From Calonectria ilicicola (Eukaryota; Ascomycota; Sordariomycetes; Hypocreales; Nectriaceae): a DNA stretch of 64,000 nucleotides. The DNA is taken from the NCBI GenBank assembly GCA_020809705.1, contig CP085829.1, positions 1,798,001 through 1,862,000 of the forward strand, in the 5' to 3' direction. The position numbers and the translations under genes are program-made. How positions within the stretch are numbered: the stretch's first letter is position 1; every line of letters starts with the position of its first letter. Of this stretch, positions 12,895-24,724 are shown one piece after another. The notes below the pieces were generated by a model. The model did no database searches. It was not told where the DNA came from and saw only the letters and a list, made by a program, of their open reading frames with translations.

Positions 12895-13376
12895 CTTGGT
12901 TGCTGATCTCCAGGATGAAGAGTGAAGGACAGGAGAAGGTTGAGAAGCCCACGAGACCACGAGAATGGGTGGTTTAGAGTGTGGGGATTGGAGTTGGGTT
13001 TAGCGCCTCAACGCTCCATCTGCTCCGGAGTGAGATGGAGTTGCGCTCACCTCAAATTAGAATAAGACACCTGCCTGGGGAAGCCCCCCTGGAGCATTTG
13101 AATGACAGTGACGTTTTATTGCTGCAACTCCCCAACAAGGCACCGCTGTAACCGCCTGAACCTGGTCAGCAAAACCCGTCAAGTGTCAATTGGTTAGTGC
13201 GCGTGGTCCACTGAAGGCACACGGGAATGACCCCTCTCTAACCGCTTTTAGCCTAGTTCTACATAGGATTGAGCTCCCAAGGTCCCAGAGACGGTCAAGA
13301 AGTCCGGTCTTCCAACTGCATTTCGCACCGCCATCGACGACACGTATCTCTGTCCGCAGCGACAACTCACCTCTCA
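12895..13376. other. Shared promoter of MCP1-like (-) and C2H2 (+) genes
   Basis: A divergent intergenic stretch of about 480 bp. Apart from ordinary fungal sequence I see no distinctive motif. Confidence 0.5.
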
Positions 13377-13950
13377 ATGCCTCCGGTGAGTCTCCGTGCA
13401 TGAGGATTTTATGGCCCGAAACTGGAACTGACTTTTCTCTTAGCGACACCAGACCCTGCCCCCGGCGCAAACCTCGTCGGCACGCGAGGCGCAAAAGTCC
13501 TTCTACTGCACCCTGTGCTCTAAGGGATACTCGCGCATGAACGAATACGAAGCCCACCTCAGCAGCTATGATCACAGCCACAAGCAGCGACTAAAGGACA
13601 TGAAGGCCATGGTCCGCGACCCCAATGCTGGTTCCCGTGCCCGCAAGGCCGAGGCTAAAGCCGATGGCATTGTCAGCATAAAGCTGCCTGGGCAAGAAGC
13701 ATCGAGTTCCACTGGAGGTGGCGGCGGCGGCGGCGGCGGCTTCAAGAAGGGAGGCTTCAAGAAGAGCGGGTTCAAAAGCGCCTTCACTCGTGTCGAAGGA
13801 CCTGCTAGTACACCAGACAAGGGCCCTAAACCAACAAATGTGCTTGAGCCACCGACTGTGAACCCTGCCCTCAGCAAGAACTTGTCTGTAGAGAGCGATA
13901 CCGAGGATGAGGGATACGAAGTCTACGACCCTAGATTTCCGACGGACTGA
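13377..13950 (+). CDS. U1-type C2H2 zinc-finger protein
   Basis: Exon 1 is only nine bases (13377-13385, ATG CCT CCG). A 58-bp intron (GTGAGT...TTAG) precedes exon 2 (13444-13950). The product is 171 aa. A single zinc finger lies near the N-terminus: Cys-X2-Cys-X12-His-X5-His in the stretch FYCTLCSKGYSRMNEYEAHL and the following YDHSH. This spacing is typical of U1-like/matrin-type fingers in RNA-associated proteins. A helical basic segment (KQRLKDMKAM) follows, then a pure Gly9 run with Phe-Lys-Lys-Gly repeats, and an acidic C-terminus (DTEDEGYEVYDP). The finger would be lost if the ATG at 13537 were used, so the nine-base exon matters. Its role is unknown; RNA binding or splicing is a guess. 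It is tail-to-tail with the Zn2Cys6 gene, leaving only 80 bp between stops. Confidence 0.82.
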
Positions 13951-14030
13951 ATCCATGCGATCGCTAAAAAGACACCTATGGTTCCGTTCAAAGGAGTCGG
14001 GAGTGTTTGTTTATTTCCCTAATGGCTATT

Positions 14031-16759
14031 CTACATTGAGCCGGCCTGTGACCACTGTGGGCCGCCTATCTGCGATATATCTTGTTCTAATAACCCCATG
14101 AAATTACGATTCCCGGAGAACCAGTCACCCATCTGAGCTACCTGCGCGTTGCCCGTAACCATGCCGTTGGCTGGAACCAAAGGATCCACGGCGGGTTGCT
14201 CCTCTGGCGGTATGAACCCAAGTTGGGTCAAATATATATCAAACTCGTTACCGATGGGAATCATTGTTTGGTCTTCCTGATTTTGCGATTTCGCTTCGAC
14301 GTATAACATGGCAACATTAGTCATGACGCTGCACAGCTTCAAAAGTTTACCCATTACTTCGGAGGAATCGCCCGAAGTCTCGAGCGATTTGGTAAACTCT
14401 TTGAGAAGCTGCAGGTCCTCTATGGACAGGGTTTCGATAATGTAACAGAATATAACAAAAATGGGAGTGAAGGGCGTCAATAATAAGTTCCTAATGACCA
14501 AGGGTCAGTCGACTGGGAGGTCAATGAGAGTTGTTGCGCAGAGGACACATACCAGTGAAGATAAATGGCTTTGGCGTGGACTTCGCGTCGAACCAATTCC
14601 ATACAAGACAAGTGCGTGTGCATCGCCCGACGAGCTACTTCAATACACTCGTCGCAGAATCTACTCACCGAACCCTGTGGAGCTGGTATTGCTCGGTATA
14701 CGAGTGCCATTGTGGACAGCAATTGCACCTCGTCTCCTTTGATATGTATGTCAACAAGATAAGACACATTCATTTTTTCGAGTGAATCAAGTGCTATATT
14801 GCGTGTCTTTTCAGAATCCGCCTCGATCTGTCGGCATTGCTGTGCTAGAACCCGGGCTCGCTCAGCAAGCTCCTCTTGCGATTTTTCTAACGCTGCCGGA
14901 CTGTATCTGCTCAAGAATTAGATGGTTATCTCAGCGCTGACCAAGCATGGGGACATACAATTGCTCATATATCCGACCCTGAAGTGCTGCAGCATTGAGC
15001 CACATGAGTGCGACGCCTGATGTCTCGGAGCTCATTATACCATCAAAGTGGAAGGTTCTAGGAATATCAATGTCCCAGTCTTGGATAGATGGTGCCCGCC
15101 CTAAGCGCAAAGCAAGCGCCCTGTCGGTTGTATAAATGTACCAGAACAAGCCCGACTTGAGCCTGTATGCTTCGGGATCCGAATTACAGGCGCTTTGGCG
15201 ATGGAATCCAGCGGTTTGACATATTTCAGCGGCTGCATTGTTTAAGTGCCAAGCCACTGATGGTCTAGAAACATCAATTGCATACAAAGTCTGTGATGTG
15301 TTAGTGCCAAAATGGCATTGGAATAAGGATTTTGCGGAAAAAAAAAAGTTACATACGCCGAATAAAAGAGCTTGGACGGTTTCGACTTTGGCTGACATGA
15401 AAAGTGACATGTTGGCAAGAGCCGTTTCGAGGTTAACTCGACAAGCATGAAGATAGTTCTCGTATTCTGTTTTGGTCGCTTCATCCGGGGCCAGAGCTTG
15501 TTGCTCAAGGAACAAATAATACAGGCCAGCGCTGACAATAATAAATGTTGAATCTGAGAAATCCTCAGTGGGAAAATATACCATTCGGCAAAGACCTGAG
15601 AAGTCTGCGACTCCTACGAAATAACAAATAAATGTGAAGAGACCAGGGGGCGTAGCTAGCTCAGAATTAGTATAAAGGCGGTGTTTAGAAGTGATAGATT
15701 TACTCACTCCTGATTTTCTTTAAAAGGCTAACAACAATATCCATTGGAGGCATGCGGAGTTGAGCAAGCCCACCTGGTGGCATGGGTTGCTGGAGAGGGA
15801 AGCGTGGTCCATGGCTGATGGATTGATGGTTTTGTAGTTCGACAAGATGCCTTAGGTCGGCCAAGGCCTCGCCCATTTTGGGGTTCACATCTTGTAGCGA
15901 GGTACGCTCGACGGCATGCTCAAGAAACTCGCTGGCAAAGGTCGTGTGGGCTGTGAAGGTGGCATCACCGCCAAGAGCCGATTCAGTGTCGGAGCTGTCG
16001 TCGTCAATAGTAGAGCTTGGGACAGCGATGGGATTAGGCTGGGGGGTATATAAACGGTGGTTGCTTTCAGGAGTGCAACTGCTATTGGCGCGATTGGCGA
16101 GGTCTTTAAGCAAGGTCTCGATATTGGCGAGCCTTATCTCTATCTGGTCGATCTTCTTCTCACTGTGTGTCAAGGTAAAAAATATGCCCGTGTTAGTTTC
16201 GTCTTGGTATTTGGCCTGATGGGATATAGCTGTGGCGAAATGGGAATGGGAGAGTGGGAGGGATGGGTTTACAGACTATTGTGACGAGATAAGAACCCGT
16301 TGCCGGGGCTCTTTGGGTCTCTGACCCGCGCCTACTGATGTGCAGGATCGCTTGGCAATGCGGCAGTTGGCGCAAGGAACGTCTTTGTCGCAACGAATCT
16401 AAAATGCGTGTGTCACGATGTTACTATTGTCCTTGACTAGATCACAGTTCATGTGAAGCGACGGGCCGGTCGGTTGACGTTGGCAGACATTATTGTGGAT
16501 AGTGAGCACGTTTAGGGACGCATGGAAAATATGATCTCACCTTGCGCATACGACATTGATCACACTAAATTTTGAAAGAGAGGGTGGTGTCAGTAGAATT
16601 CCTTAGTTGTGGAGAGAACGGTGTAAGTGAAGGCATTCGAGACACGGCAAGGCTCAAGGCTAGCATGGGATGGCCCGATAGCAGGCAGGGCACAAAATGC
16701 CATGCCGTTACGAGCGTGGCAGCCGCGACATCGGCCCAGGTAGAAGCAAAGTCAGACAT
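14031..16759 (-). CDS. Zn2Cys6 (fungal binuclear cluster) transcription factor
   Basis: Eight exons: 16759-16712, 16564-16541, 16398-16277, 16162-15708, 15655-15357, 15290-14959, 14906-14553 and 14490-14031. All phases fit and give 697 aa. The DNA-binding cluster starts at residue 17: Cys-X2-Cys-X6-Cys-X5-Cys-X2-Cys-X6-Cys, all six cysteines present and split over three exons, one of them 24 bases long. A linker/coiled-coil beginning YEKKIDQIEIRL follows, as is typical between the zinc cluster and the dimerisation helix. The middle domain is the fungal-specific regulatory domain (CRMVYFPTEDFSD region, then FHRQSACNSD). The C-terminal LHWNLLLTPFTPIFV stretch is also characteristic of the family. 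The 66-bp intron 15356-15291 is a multiple of three without a stop. It is transcribed away from the ABC transporter gene, so it is probably its local activator; the ligand is unknown. Confidence 0.88.
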
Positions 16760-16836
16760 ACTGCTCTGCGTAGGGAGTCGTCGGCCCCCGCGGACGTGCC
16801 CGGCGACGGACCGACGCTCGACTGACGTTCCATTCC

Positions 16837-16850
16837 TGACGGCGGGCCGG
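16837..16850 (+). promoter_or_regulatory. Candidate Zn2Cys6 operator, copy 1
   Basis: First copy of a perfect 14-base direct repeat, TGACGGCGGGCCGG, containing CGG and CCGG half-sites. The second copy starts 55 bases downstream. It sits 78 bases from the regulator's start codon. Confidence 0.35.
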
Positions 16851-16891
16851 GGTGGTGAGAGGTGAGGGTGCGCAGCGAGGGAGCCGTGGCG

Positions 16892-16905
16892 TGACGGCGG
16901 GCCGG
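16892..16905 (+). promoter_or_regulatory. Candidate Zn2Cys6 operator, copy 2
   Basis: Second perfect copy of TGACGGCGGGCCGG, continuing into CGG so that it reads as CGG...CCGGCGG. A related ACGGGCCGG lies in intron 2 of the regulator near 16460. Binding is inferred from half-site content only. Confidence 0.35.
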
Positions 16906-17910
16906 CGGAGAACAGGCGCTTCGAGGTCCAAGAATGAGCGACTACTAGTAGTCCGGCTCGCTATGGGGAAAGCTGCATGCACAAGGCGCGACGTTGCAAC
17001 AAAACGGTTTGGACGACTGCAGGTTGGTGAGTCGAAGGCGCCTTTCGATTTTCGGCCTCCGCGGGCGTCCGTGCCATCTAGTGAGCCGGGGCCGGATTAA
17101 GAGGATGACTGAGAGGGACAGGCAGCGCCGTGGACAGAAGTAATTATTCACCCTACCCCGATTGAGTCCACTACCGGCTATAATTTCACCCGAGGCATAT
17201 ACTGAGACATTCTGTCTTGATCAGGGGCCCTTCTTTGAGCAATCGATGCACATTTGCTCATCTGCGTCACATAGCCTAGATTTGATCTCCACGGCAGACA
17301 TGCAAGTCAGAACATTGTGCATACATAATCATTTCAAAACGGCTATTTTATATATCTACTATTATACTTTTGTACTCTATCCAGCGATGAAATATTTCTT
17401 TCGGTTTTCTTTGTTTTCTCTTGTCTGCCACCGGGTGGCTTTGTGAAACTAAAATACTGTGATTCAGGGACATAGCGACTTATGATCAGGATGTGGATGG
17501 GGGAAAACAGTGGAAGCAGAGGTATTTGAACCTAGAATCCGATAGTAAAAAGAAGAAGAAGGGGCCACTGACAAATAACATAAATGATCAGACACAAGAT
17601 GTTACGTAGGATGCTCGGGAGTAGCCCAACTATTCAGTCTACAAGGAGAACAGGCGATTTGCCACTTCTTCTTTGCGTCATTGTTATTGGGTTCGCATCT
17701 AAATTCTCGAGTTCTGATTTGATGTAACCGCCTTTGTGGGTATGCTAGATCGCTTTGTTGTTGTGATTCACTGACGTTGGGCTGTTTGCCGCTTTGTCTG
17801 GAGTGTTCGTGCGTTTATACTTGATAGATAACGCACCGGGTTCCCCTTCTTTTAGATTCACACATTCTTTTTGCATTTTCTACTAGCAAAAACCCCGTTA
17901 TTTCGTTCTA

Positions 17911-20900
17911 ATGACTCTAAGAAAACAGCGACTCGAGCGGCTGCCGCCGGAGCCCGATGGGCAAGAGGACAACGCCCTCAGCAACCAACAGCCATATCCA
18001 GACAATGCATCATCTCCACCCGAGGTGGATCAGCCTCAAGGCAGTGTGACCACCGAGGGCAAACATCAAGGTGTTACAATAAACAGTAGCCTAGAAACTG
18101 GCGAAGAGCACAAGGAACCACACTTTAGGAACTTCTTGGTAAGTTTGTCATTGCTTGCACCCATGATCTCAAGACCAAGAGTCAGAGGGCCACTGTATCC
18201 CTGCATCCAGTTATGTCGATTGCACCAAGGTCTTGATTGTGTTCTACATGGCTTCCATCTACGACAAGGGAAATAGAATAATTGCTAACGATTGATCGTG
18301 GTAGCGAGTCTTCACTTACAATGATCTTCAAGGTGGTATTCTCAATTTCATAGCCGTTTTCGCAATGATTGTCTCTGGGACTCTTCTGCCGATAATGGAT
18401 GTTGTTTTCGGCAAGTTCATCAATGCGTTTAACGATTTCGTAAATGGTGAACTATCTCCTGCCGGATATCGCTCGGAAGTTGCTAAGTATAGGTAGGTTT
18501 GTCTTAATTTTCTGCAAGGCCTTCAAACTTCGAGGCTGATAAATCTCTAGTTTATACTTTGTCTATCTCTTTGTTGCCAAGTTTATCTTGACTTATGTAT
18601 GGACGGTAAGTAAATATCTACATCCTTTAGCGGGTTCACTTCTTCTAATCAAGTTCACTTCCATTTAGGTCCTCATTTCTGTCACTGCCATAAGAACAAC
18701 AAAAGCTCTTCGAATCGACTTTGTACGACAGACACTTCGCCAAGAAGTTTCCTTTTTTGACTCACCCTCATCGTCAATTTCAGGACAAATCGCCGCCAAT
18801 GGAAACCTCATCAATCATGGAATCTCCGAGAAGTTTGGTCTCACCATTACAGGAATCGCAACCTTTGTTACGGCCTTCGTTGTTGCTTTCATAGTACAAT
18901 GGAAGCTGACTCTGATAGTCCTCTGCATCGTCCCAATCAACATTGTCGTCACCGTTGTCTGCATCTCCTATGATATTGCCTATGAATATTATATGTTTGA
19001 AGTCTATTCCCAGTCAAATTCCTTAGCAGAGGAAGCCTTCGCATCTATTAGAACAGCACATGCGTTCTGGGCGTTTCCAAAGTTGTCAAAGAGGTTCCGC
19101 TCCATCCTCGACGACGCAGGAAATATTGGGGCCAAGAAGTCGCTTTTGTATGCCATTTTCTTCCCGGCAGAGTTCTTCTGTATCTTTTCTGGATATGGCC
19201 TGGCCTTCTGGCAGGGCATCAGGATGTACGCGGCGGGGGAAATTACACAGCCAGGCACAGTGGTAACGTGAGGCAGTCTTTATTTGCTTTCAATTTGGCT
19301 TCTGCTAATTCAAATATCATCCAGTGTCATATTTGCTATGCTTGTAGCAGCTACAGCTCTCACCCAAATCACACCCCAAACCGTTGCCATCTCGAAGGCC
19401 GCAGGTGCTGCTCAAGAGATGTTTGAGATGATTGACCGCAGATCAAGTATTGACTCGCTCTCAAAGGATGGAGAAACCATTCCTAGGTTCCGAGGAGATA
19501 TTGAGTTACGTGATGTTCGCTTTGTGTACCCATCTCGCCCTTTCGTGCCAATCCTTCATGGCCTTGATTTGGATATCCCAGCAAACAAAACAACTGCCCT
19601 CGTTGGGGCGAGTGGTTCTGGTAAAAGCACGATATTTGGTCTCTTGGAGCGGTGGTACGAACCCAGTGAGGGTTCTATCACGTTAGACGGCTGCCCTATC
19701 AAGAATCTAAACTTGCAATGGCTGAGAACCAACATTCGAATGGTTCAACAGGTGCGTTAACTCGTGGCTAACCGAATGTTGACATGTTCTAACATGGGAT
19801 TTCAGGAACCGACTCTATTTAGTGGCAGTATCTTTCAAAACGTCGCCGATGGCCTGATGGGAACAGACAGGGCGACACTTTCTGAAGATGAGAAGCGAAT
19901 CTTGGTGGTTGAGGCCTGTAAATCGGCATATGCCCATGAGTTTATTGAGCAACTGCCCGAAGTTGGTATTTTTCCACCAAATAATCTATTAATACTAATT
20001 GGTCTTCTAGGGGTATGATACTCTTATTGGAGAGCGCGGAGCATCCTTGTCCGGCGGCCAAAAGCAACGGCTGGTCATTGCTAGGAGCATTATCTCTAAC
20101 CCAAAAGTCCTGATGCTCGACGAAGCTACTAGCGCCCTTGACCCCAGTGCCGAGAGAATTGTACAACAGGCCCTCAACAATGTTTCTAAAGGGCGCACAA
20201 TGATCATCATTGCCCACCGACTGTCAACTATACAGGATGCTGACAAGATTCTTGTCATGGGCAAGGGAAAACTTATCGAGCAGGGTTCGCACAAAGAACT
20301 GATCGACTTGGGAGGTGCCTATTCGAGGCTGGTTAGACTCCAGGATCTCGGTAATAGTGTCGCTTCTGAAGAGGACTATGTCGACAAGGATGAAACTGAT
20401 GCTTACCTCGAATCTGTTCCTACTCATCCATCGACGGAAGTGGCCCACGACGTTTCGAGTGACGTGGATATCAACTATAGTTTGATCAAGTGTCTATTCA
20501 TTATGGTAAAGGAACAGAAGTCCATGTGGATTAATGGAATTTTGCTCGTTTCAATTTCCCTGGGTGCAGGTATGTTTGGAAGAGGAGGAGGTATATGCTC
20601 ATGTGAGAAAAGTGCTAACTATATCCTAAACAGGCCTCACATACCCGGGCCTTGCCGTCCTCTTCTCTAGAACAATGGATGCATTCACGAAGGTCGATGT
20701 TGGTAAGGGCAGCTTTTATGCGCTGATGTTCTTTGTTGTAGCAATTGCCAACTTAGTATTCTATGGCATCGGTGGATGGGTGAGCAACACCATTGGACAG
20801 GTGAGTGATCTTTTCTAACGCACTTTCGATTATTTCACTTGTGACTAACTTAAGTTGAAGCATGCCATGAAGGTCTACCGCGCTGAAATATTTGACAACA

Positions 20901-22440
20901 CTCTGCGGCAAGAAATGGCTTTCTTTGATGACCCAGACCATGGCACCGGTGCACTTGTTTCTCGATTGTCAGCAGAGCCCACCAGTCTTCAGGAGTTACT
21001 TTCAATGAATGTGGCATTGATAATGATCAATTCAGTAACCGTCTTATCTAGCTCAATCTTGGCAATTGCATATGGATGGAAACTTGGCATGGTTCTCGTT
21101 TTTGGTGCCTTCCCTGTGCTCATCATTGGCGGCTATGTGCGGGTTCGACTAGAGTTCAAGTTTGATGACGATACAGCTGCCCGGTTCGCTAGAAGCAATG
21201 ATCTTGCTTCCGAAGCAGTCATGGGAATCAGAACAGTGTCCTCACTGGCGTTAGAGAGCGCTGTTATTGACAGATACAGCATGGCTCTTGAGCACTTGGC
21301 CACAGATGCTGTTAGAAGTTTGGGATGGAAAATGCTTTTTTACTCTCTCAGTCAGTCAGCGTCTTTCCTCGCCATGGCTCTTGGATTCTGGTAGGAACCC
21401 CCCTTTTTAATTTCAGATTTCTTTTTACAATGATTAAAATGCTGACTCCTGATCCGTGTAGGTACGGTGGTCGGCTTGTGTCAACTGGCGAATATACTGC
21501 TGATCAGTTCTATGTCATTTTCATTGGCGTGATCTTTTCAGGAGAATCCACTGCCATGTTATTTCAGTATACCACAAGTATTACAAAGGCGCGGACTGCC
21601 TTCAACTATATTCTGAATCTCCGGAAGCATCGGGCGCTCCACGACAACAATGACAGTGACGAAGATGCTTCTGATAACCCATCAGGAAAGGGTCCCGAAG
21701 TGGTATGCGACGGCGTCAGCTTTGCGTATCCACAAAGGCCCAGTATCCAAGTCCTGCAAGATGTAGACATCCAAATTGAGTCTGGTAAGAATGTGGCTCT
21801 TGTTGGTGCGTCTGGCTGCGGGAAATCAACAATGGTGGCGTTGATCGAACGATTTTATGACCCAATGACCGGGATGCTTCGATCAGACGGCCAAGATATC
21901 AAGGCAATGGACCGACGTCGCTATCGCCAAAGCGTAGCTCTCGTCCAGCAAGAACCGGTTTTATATCAAGGCTCCATACGGGACAACATCTCGCTGGGTC
22001 TCGAGACGGGTATCCCGTCCGATGAGGACATCTTCGAGGCTCTCAAGCAAAGTAACGTGTACGATTTTGTCGCCTCCCTACCGGAAGGACTAAATACACC
22101 CTGCGGTAACCAAGGGCTCTCGTTGTCTGGGGGGCAACGCCAGCGCATCGCGATTGCCCGCGCTTTAATCCGAAAACCGCGCCTCCTACTCTTGGATGAG
22201 GCCACCAGCGCCCTCGATACTGAATCAGAAAAAGTGGTAAAGGAGGCATTGGACCGAGCGGCAGAAGGACGCACAACCGTTGCGGTTGCTCATCGGCTAA
22301 GTACAATTCGTGATGCCGACGTTATTGTAGTCTTTGCGGGAGGGCGAGTGGTCCAAATGGGAACCCATGAAGAATTGATGGGCAGACGCGGGTTATATTA
22401 CGAAATGGCACTTGGACAATCTCTGGATAGAGAGACTTAA
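17911..22440 (+). CDS. Full-length ABCB/MDR-type ABC transporter
   Basis: Ten exons: 17911-18138, 18305-18492, 18551-18605, 18669-19267, 19325-19751, 19806-19961, 20011-20569, 20634-20800, 20861-21390 and 21462-22440. They sum to 3,888 bases, or 1,295 aa, the usual length of a fungal P-glycoprotein-like exporter. The order is TMD1-NBD1-TMD2-NBD2. NBD1 has Walker [10 protein letters not shown] (~451), the signature LSGGQ (~563) and Walker [13 protein letters not shown] (~584). NBD2 has Walker [10 protein letters not shown] (~1085), LSGGQ (~1190) and [12 protein letters not shown] (~1213). Both catalytic sites look intact. It should export hydrophobic drugs, toxins or metabolites, or a lipopeptide, across the plasma membrane; the substrate is unknown. 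The donor of intron 6 (GTTGGT) is atypical, but it gives the conserved [11 protein letters not shown] reading. It is divergent from the Zn2Cys6 gene and tail-to-tail with zuotin. Confidence 0.92.
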
Positions 22441-22939
22441 TGCTTTAGGATGAGAGAGCCTTGGAGTAGATTGGAATATTATAATTTGTATACGACTTCC
22501 TAGGAACCTGGGTCGGTTCATCGAAATGGACCAGAGTTTTAGCCTAAATATAAGCATAGGATTTTATTTATTCAAATAATGTGTTAATATACTAACCAAT
22601 CCAAGTGCCATCATCGCTCGTGAAGGTTTGTAATCGTGGTCGAGGAATCAGGAGGGGAAATAGTCATAAGTTGCGAGCAAATGTGGGTTATTGAGGAACC
22701 AAAACACCAGGGTGAATAAAGACAGGTCTGCCATAGGCAAACAATATATTGTCATCATGTCCATTACTAGTTAACTCGTATGGCCAAGTATGTGCGCCGT
22801 CTGGCACGTAATCGCCCATATGTCCATGACAAAGTGGTCTATCGTCTAAAGAAACCCAGCAGCCCAAGACCATGTTTTTCATAGTCCTGCCGCCCTCTAT
22901 TTTACTCCCGAGCCCATTCCGTCATCACTGCATGAAAAG
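22441..22939. other. Convergent intergenic, ABC transporter / zuotin
   Basis: A 500-bp tail-to-tail spacer that should hold both 3' UTRs. It includes a 64-codon minus-strand ATG frame at 22688-22882, listed separately. Confidence 0.5.
22688..22882 (-). CDS. Small open frame, 64 aa, doubtful
   Basis: An ATG-started frame of 64 aa with a protein-like mixed composition (MKNMVLGCWVSLDD start, His/Gly/Pro-rich middle). It shows no signal peptide, domain or recognised family. It begins 58 bases beyond the zuotin stop on the same strand, so it lies within or just after zuotin's 3' UTR. It may be a short real protein, a gene fragment or chance. Confidence 0.2.
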   Translation of the reverse strand: MKNMVLGCWVSLDDRPLCHGHMGDYVPDGAHTWPYELTSNGHDDNILFAYGRPVFIHPGVLVPQ

Positions 22940-24329
22940 CTAAGCAAGGGCCTTGACATCACCGTCCTTGAGCTTGCCAGCGTCCACCAATCGCTTGACC
23001 TCGCCACTCCACACACCCTTGATCTCATCGGCAACGGTGAGGCCGTTGAGCTTGCCGGCAAGGGCAGCAATCTCATCAGGATCGATCTTGCCCTGGATAG
23101 TGTCAACATCACCGAGGACAGCGTCGATCTGGGCAGCAGAGGCCTCGCCAGCGGCAAAGTAGTTAGCATCCTTGACGGAGCCCTTGAGAATACGCTTGTT
23201 CTTCTTGACGGCATTCTTAGCAGCCTCCTTGGCCTTCTTAGCTGACTCACGATCAGCCTTCGCGTTGGCTTCAGACTCAGCCTTGGCCTTGGCCTCGGCT
23301 TCCTTCTTAGCGGCGGCATCTTCGGCAGCCTTCTTCTCAGCAGCCTCACGTTCAAATCGCTTCTTGTTTTTGGCGGCATTAGCCTCCTGGCGGAAGCGCT
23401 TGATACGCTCATCACCAGCGGAGGCATCGTCGAGAATCTTGCGGAGACGGGCATTGTCCTCAGCCTTCTTCTTCTTGCGGGCGTTGGCGTTCTTGCGCTC
23501 CACGTGTCGCTTCTGGTCACGGTTCTCGTTGTCATCAGGAACATCCTCATCGAGGTACTCGAATGTGCGCCAGCTGTCAAAGTTGTACCAGAAGTTGTAA
23601 AATTCTTCAACCTGCTCCTTGGTGGCATCGGCACTGCCATAGCTGGGGACGGGGTGGACCTTGGAAAATCGACCCTCGGCCTTAAAGACCTTGCTCCAGA
23701 GCTTGTAGTAGTCTCCCTTCTGAACCTGCTTCTTGGTTGGAGGGTCGACTTCAGCCTCCTCATCAACTGAATCGTACTGGCGGCGTCTGGTGGGGTCAAG
23801 GAGGACCTCGGTGGCCTTCTGGATACACTTGAAAAACTGGTCGTCGTCGACTCGGCCCTGGGCAGCCTTCTTATCGGGGTGGTGCTTGAGGACCTTCTTG
23901 CGGTGGGCCTTCTTAATCTGTTCCTCAGTGGCCTTCCATCGGTACTTGGAGAGACCAAGGATCTTGTAGTGGTCTTGGGTCTAAAACTTGGTTAGCAAAT
24001 CGGTAGACGAATAGGGTGAGAAATGAATGACGTACCTTCCAGTCCTTGGCCTCACGCTGAAGCATCATGGGATCCTCAGGCTCGCTCACATCACTCTCGT
24101 CACCGTCCTCAACCTTCTTGGCAACCTCCTGGGCCTGGATGCGGTCATCCTCGGAGAAGGTGCGCTTGTGGCGGGCTCGGCGGGCATGGGCGAGGAAGTG
24201 AGGGCCAACAGGCTCGATGCTGCGCTGGACAGCCTCGGAAAGTTGACCAATAGTCTTGAAATCCTTTTCTGCGCTCCAGCCGCCAGGCAGAGCAGGCAGA
24301 GGCAGCGTAACAGTCGCCACAGATGCCAT
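22940..24329 (-). CDS. ZUO1: Zuotin, ribosome-associated J-protein
   Basis: Two exons, 24329-24036 and 23980-22940, with a 55-bp intron (GTACGT...TTTTAG). The product is 444 aa. A J domain begins at the start of exon 2 (HYKILGL) with the essential HPD triad at residues 132-134. The conserved zuotin-homology region follows (FYNFWYNFDSWRTFEYLDED). Then comes a long, highly charged Lys/Ala/Glu-rich helix that in yeast contacts ribosomal RNA. The Ala/Asp-rich C-terminus corresponds to the four-helix bundle. Zuotin pairs with the Hsp70 Ssz1 as the ribosome-associated complex and stimulates Ssb on nascent chains. The charged region gives a long Ser/Arg shadow frame in another reading frame. The promoter is bounded by the transposon left end, 232 bp upstream. 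Confidence 0.93.
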
Positions 24330-24579
24330 GGTGTTTGGGGTCTTTGTGTGGGCTAGTGGGATGTCGAGTAAGAAAAAAAAATCCCTGTGGGAATTTGTGC
24401 TGATTTCACTTTTTTTCCCCGCCATTGAGAACGAACAGGCATGCCTGGTGGGGTGAGGGGCTAATCAGGTCAATCATCCTGGACCACAGGGCATGGATGT
24501 GGGCCACTATAGTGAGCGTGAGCCCCTAGAGCTCACCCATGGCCTCCCAGCCTCTGCTGTAGTGTCCCAGTAACCTAAC

Positions 24580-24619
24580 GTCCCCACCCAGAAGTCCGCC
24601 ACCCCCCCAAGACCGCCAC
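24580..24619 (+). repeat. Left terminal inverted repeat core
   Basis: A 40-base core of the left TIR; 38 of 40 bases match the reverse complement of 26383-26422. The match continues outward with gaps towards 24562. It remains GC-rich and unmutated although the element interior is RIP-saturated. Confidence 0.88.
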
Positions 24620-24724
24620 ATCGTCATCGACATCGTCAACACCAGGGGACCAAGAACACTCCTCAATAATGTAGCCAATTTTTCATTAAAATATCCCAAA
24701 TTTGCAGTGATTGTTCTTTATATT

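Larger units (their letters stand above)
16760..17910. promoter_or_regulatory. Divergent promoter, Zn2Cys6 factor / ABC transporter
   Basis: A 1.15-kb intergenic region between the two divergent start codons. The part near the regulator (16760-17100) is GC-rich with many CGG and CCG triplets. The part near the transporter is AT-richer with TATATA-like stretches near 17350-17360. Zn2Cys6 proteins normally bind paired CGG/CCG half-sites, so this arrangement would suit regulator control of both genes. No promoter element has been measured. Confidence 0.6.

Noticed and set aside
22897..23958. 353-codon Ser/Arg/Pro-rich frame on the minus strand
   Set aside because: An out-of-register shadow of the Lys/Ala/Glu-rich zuotin exon.
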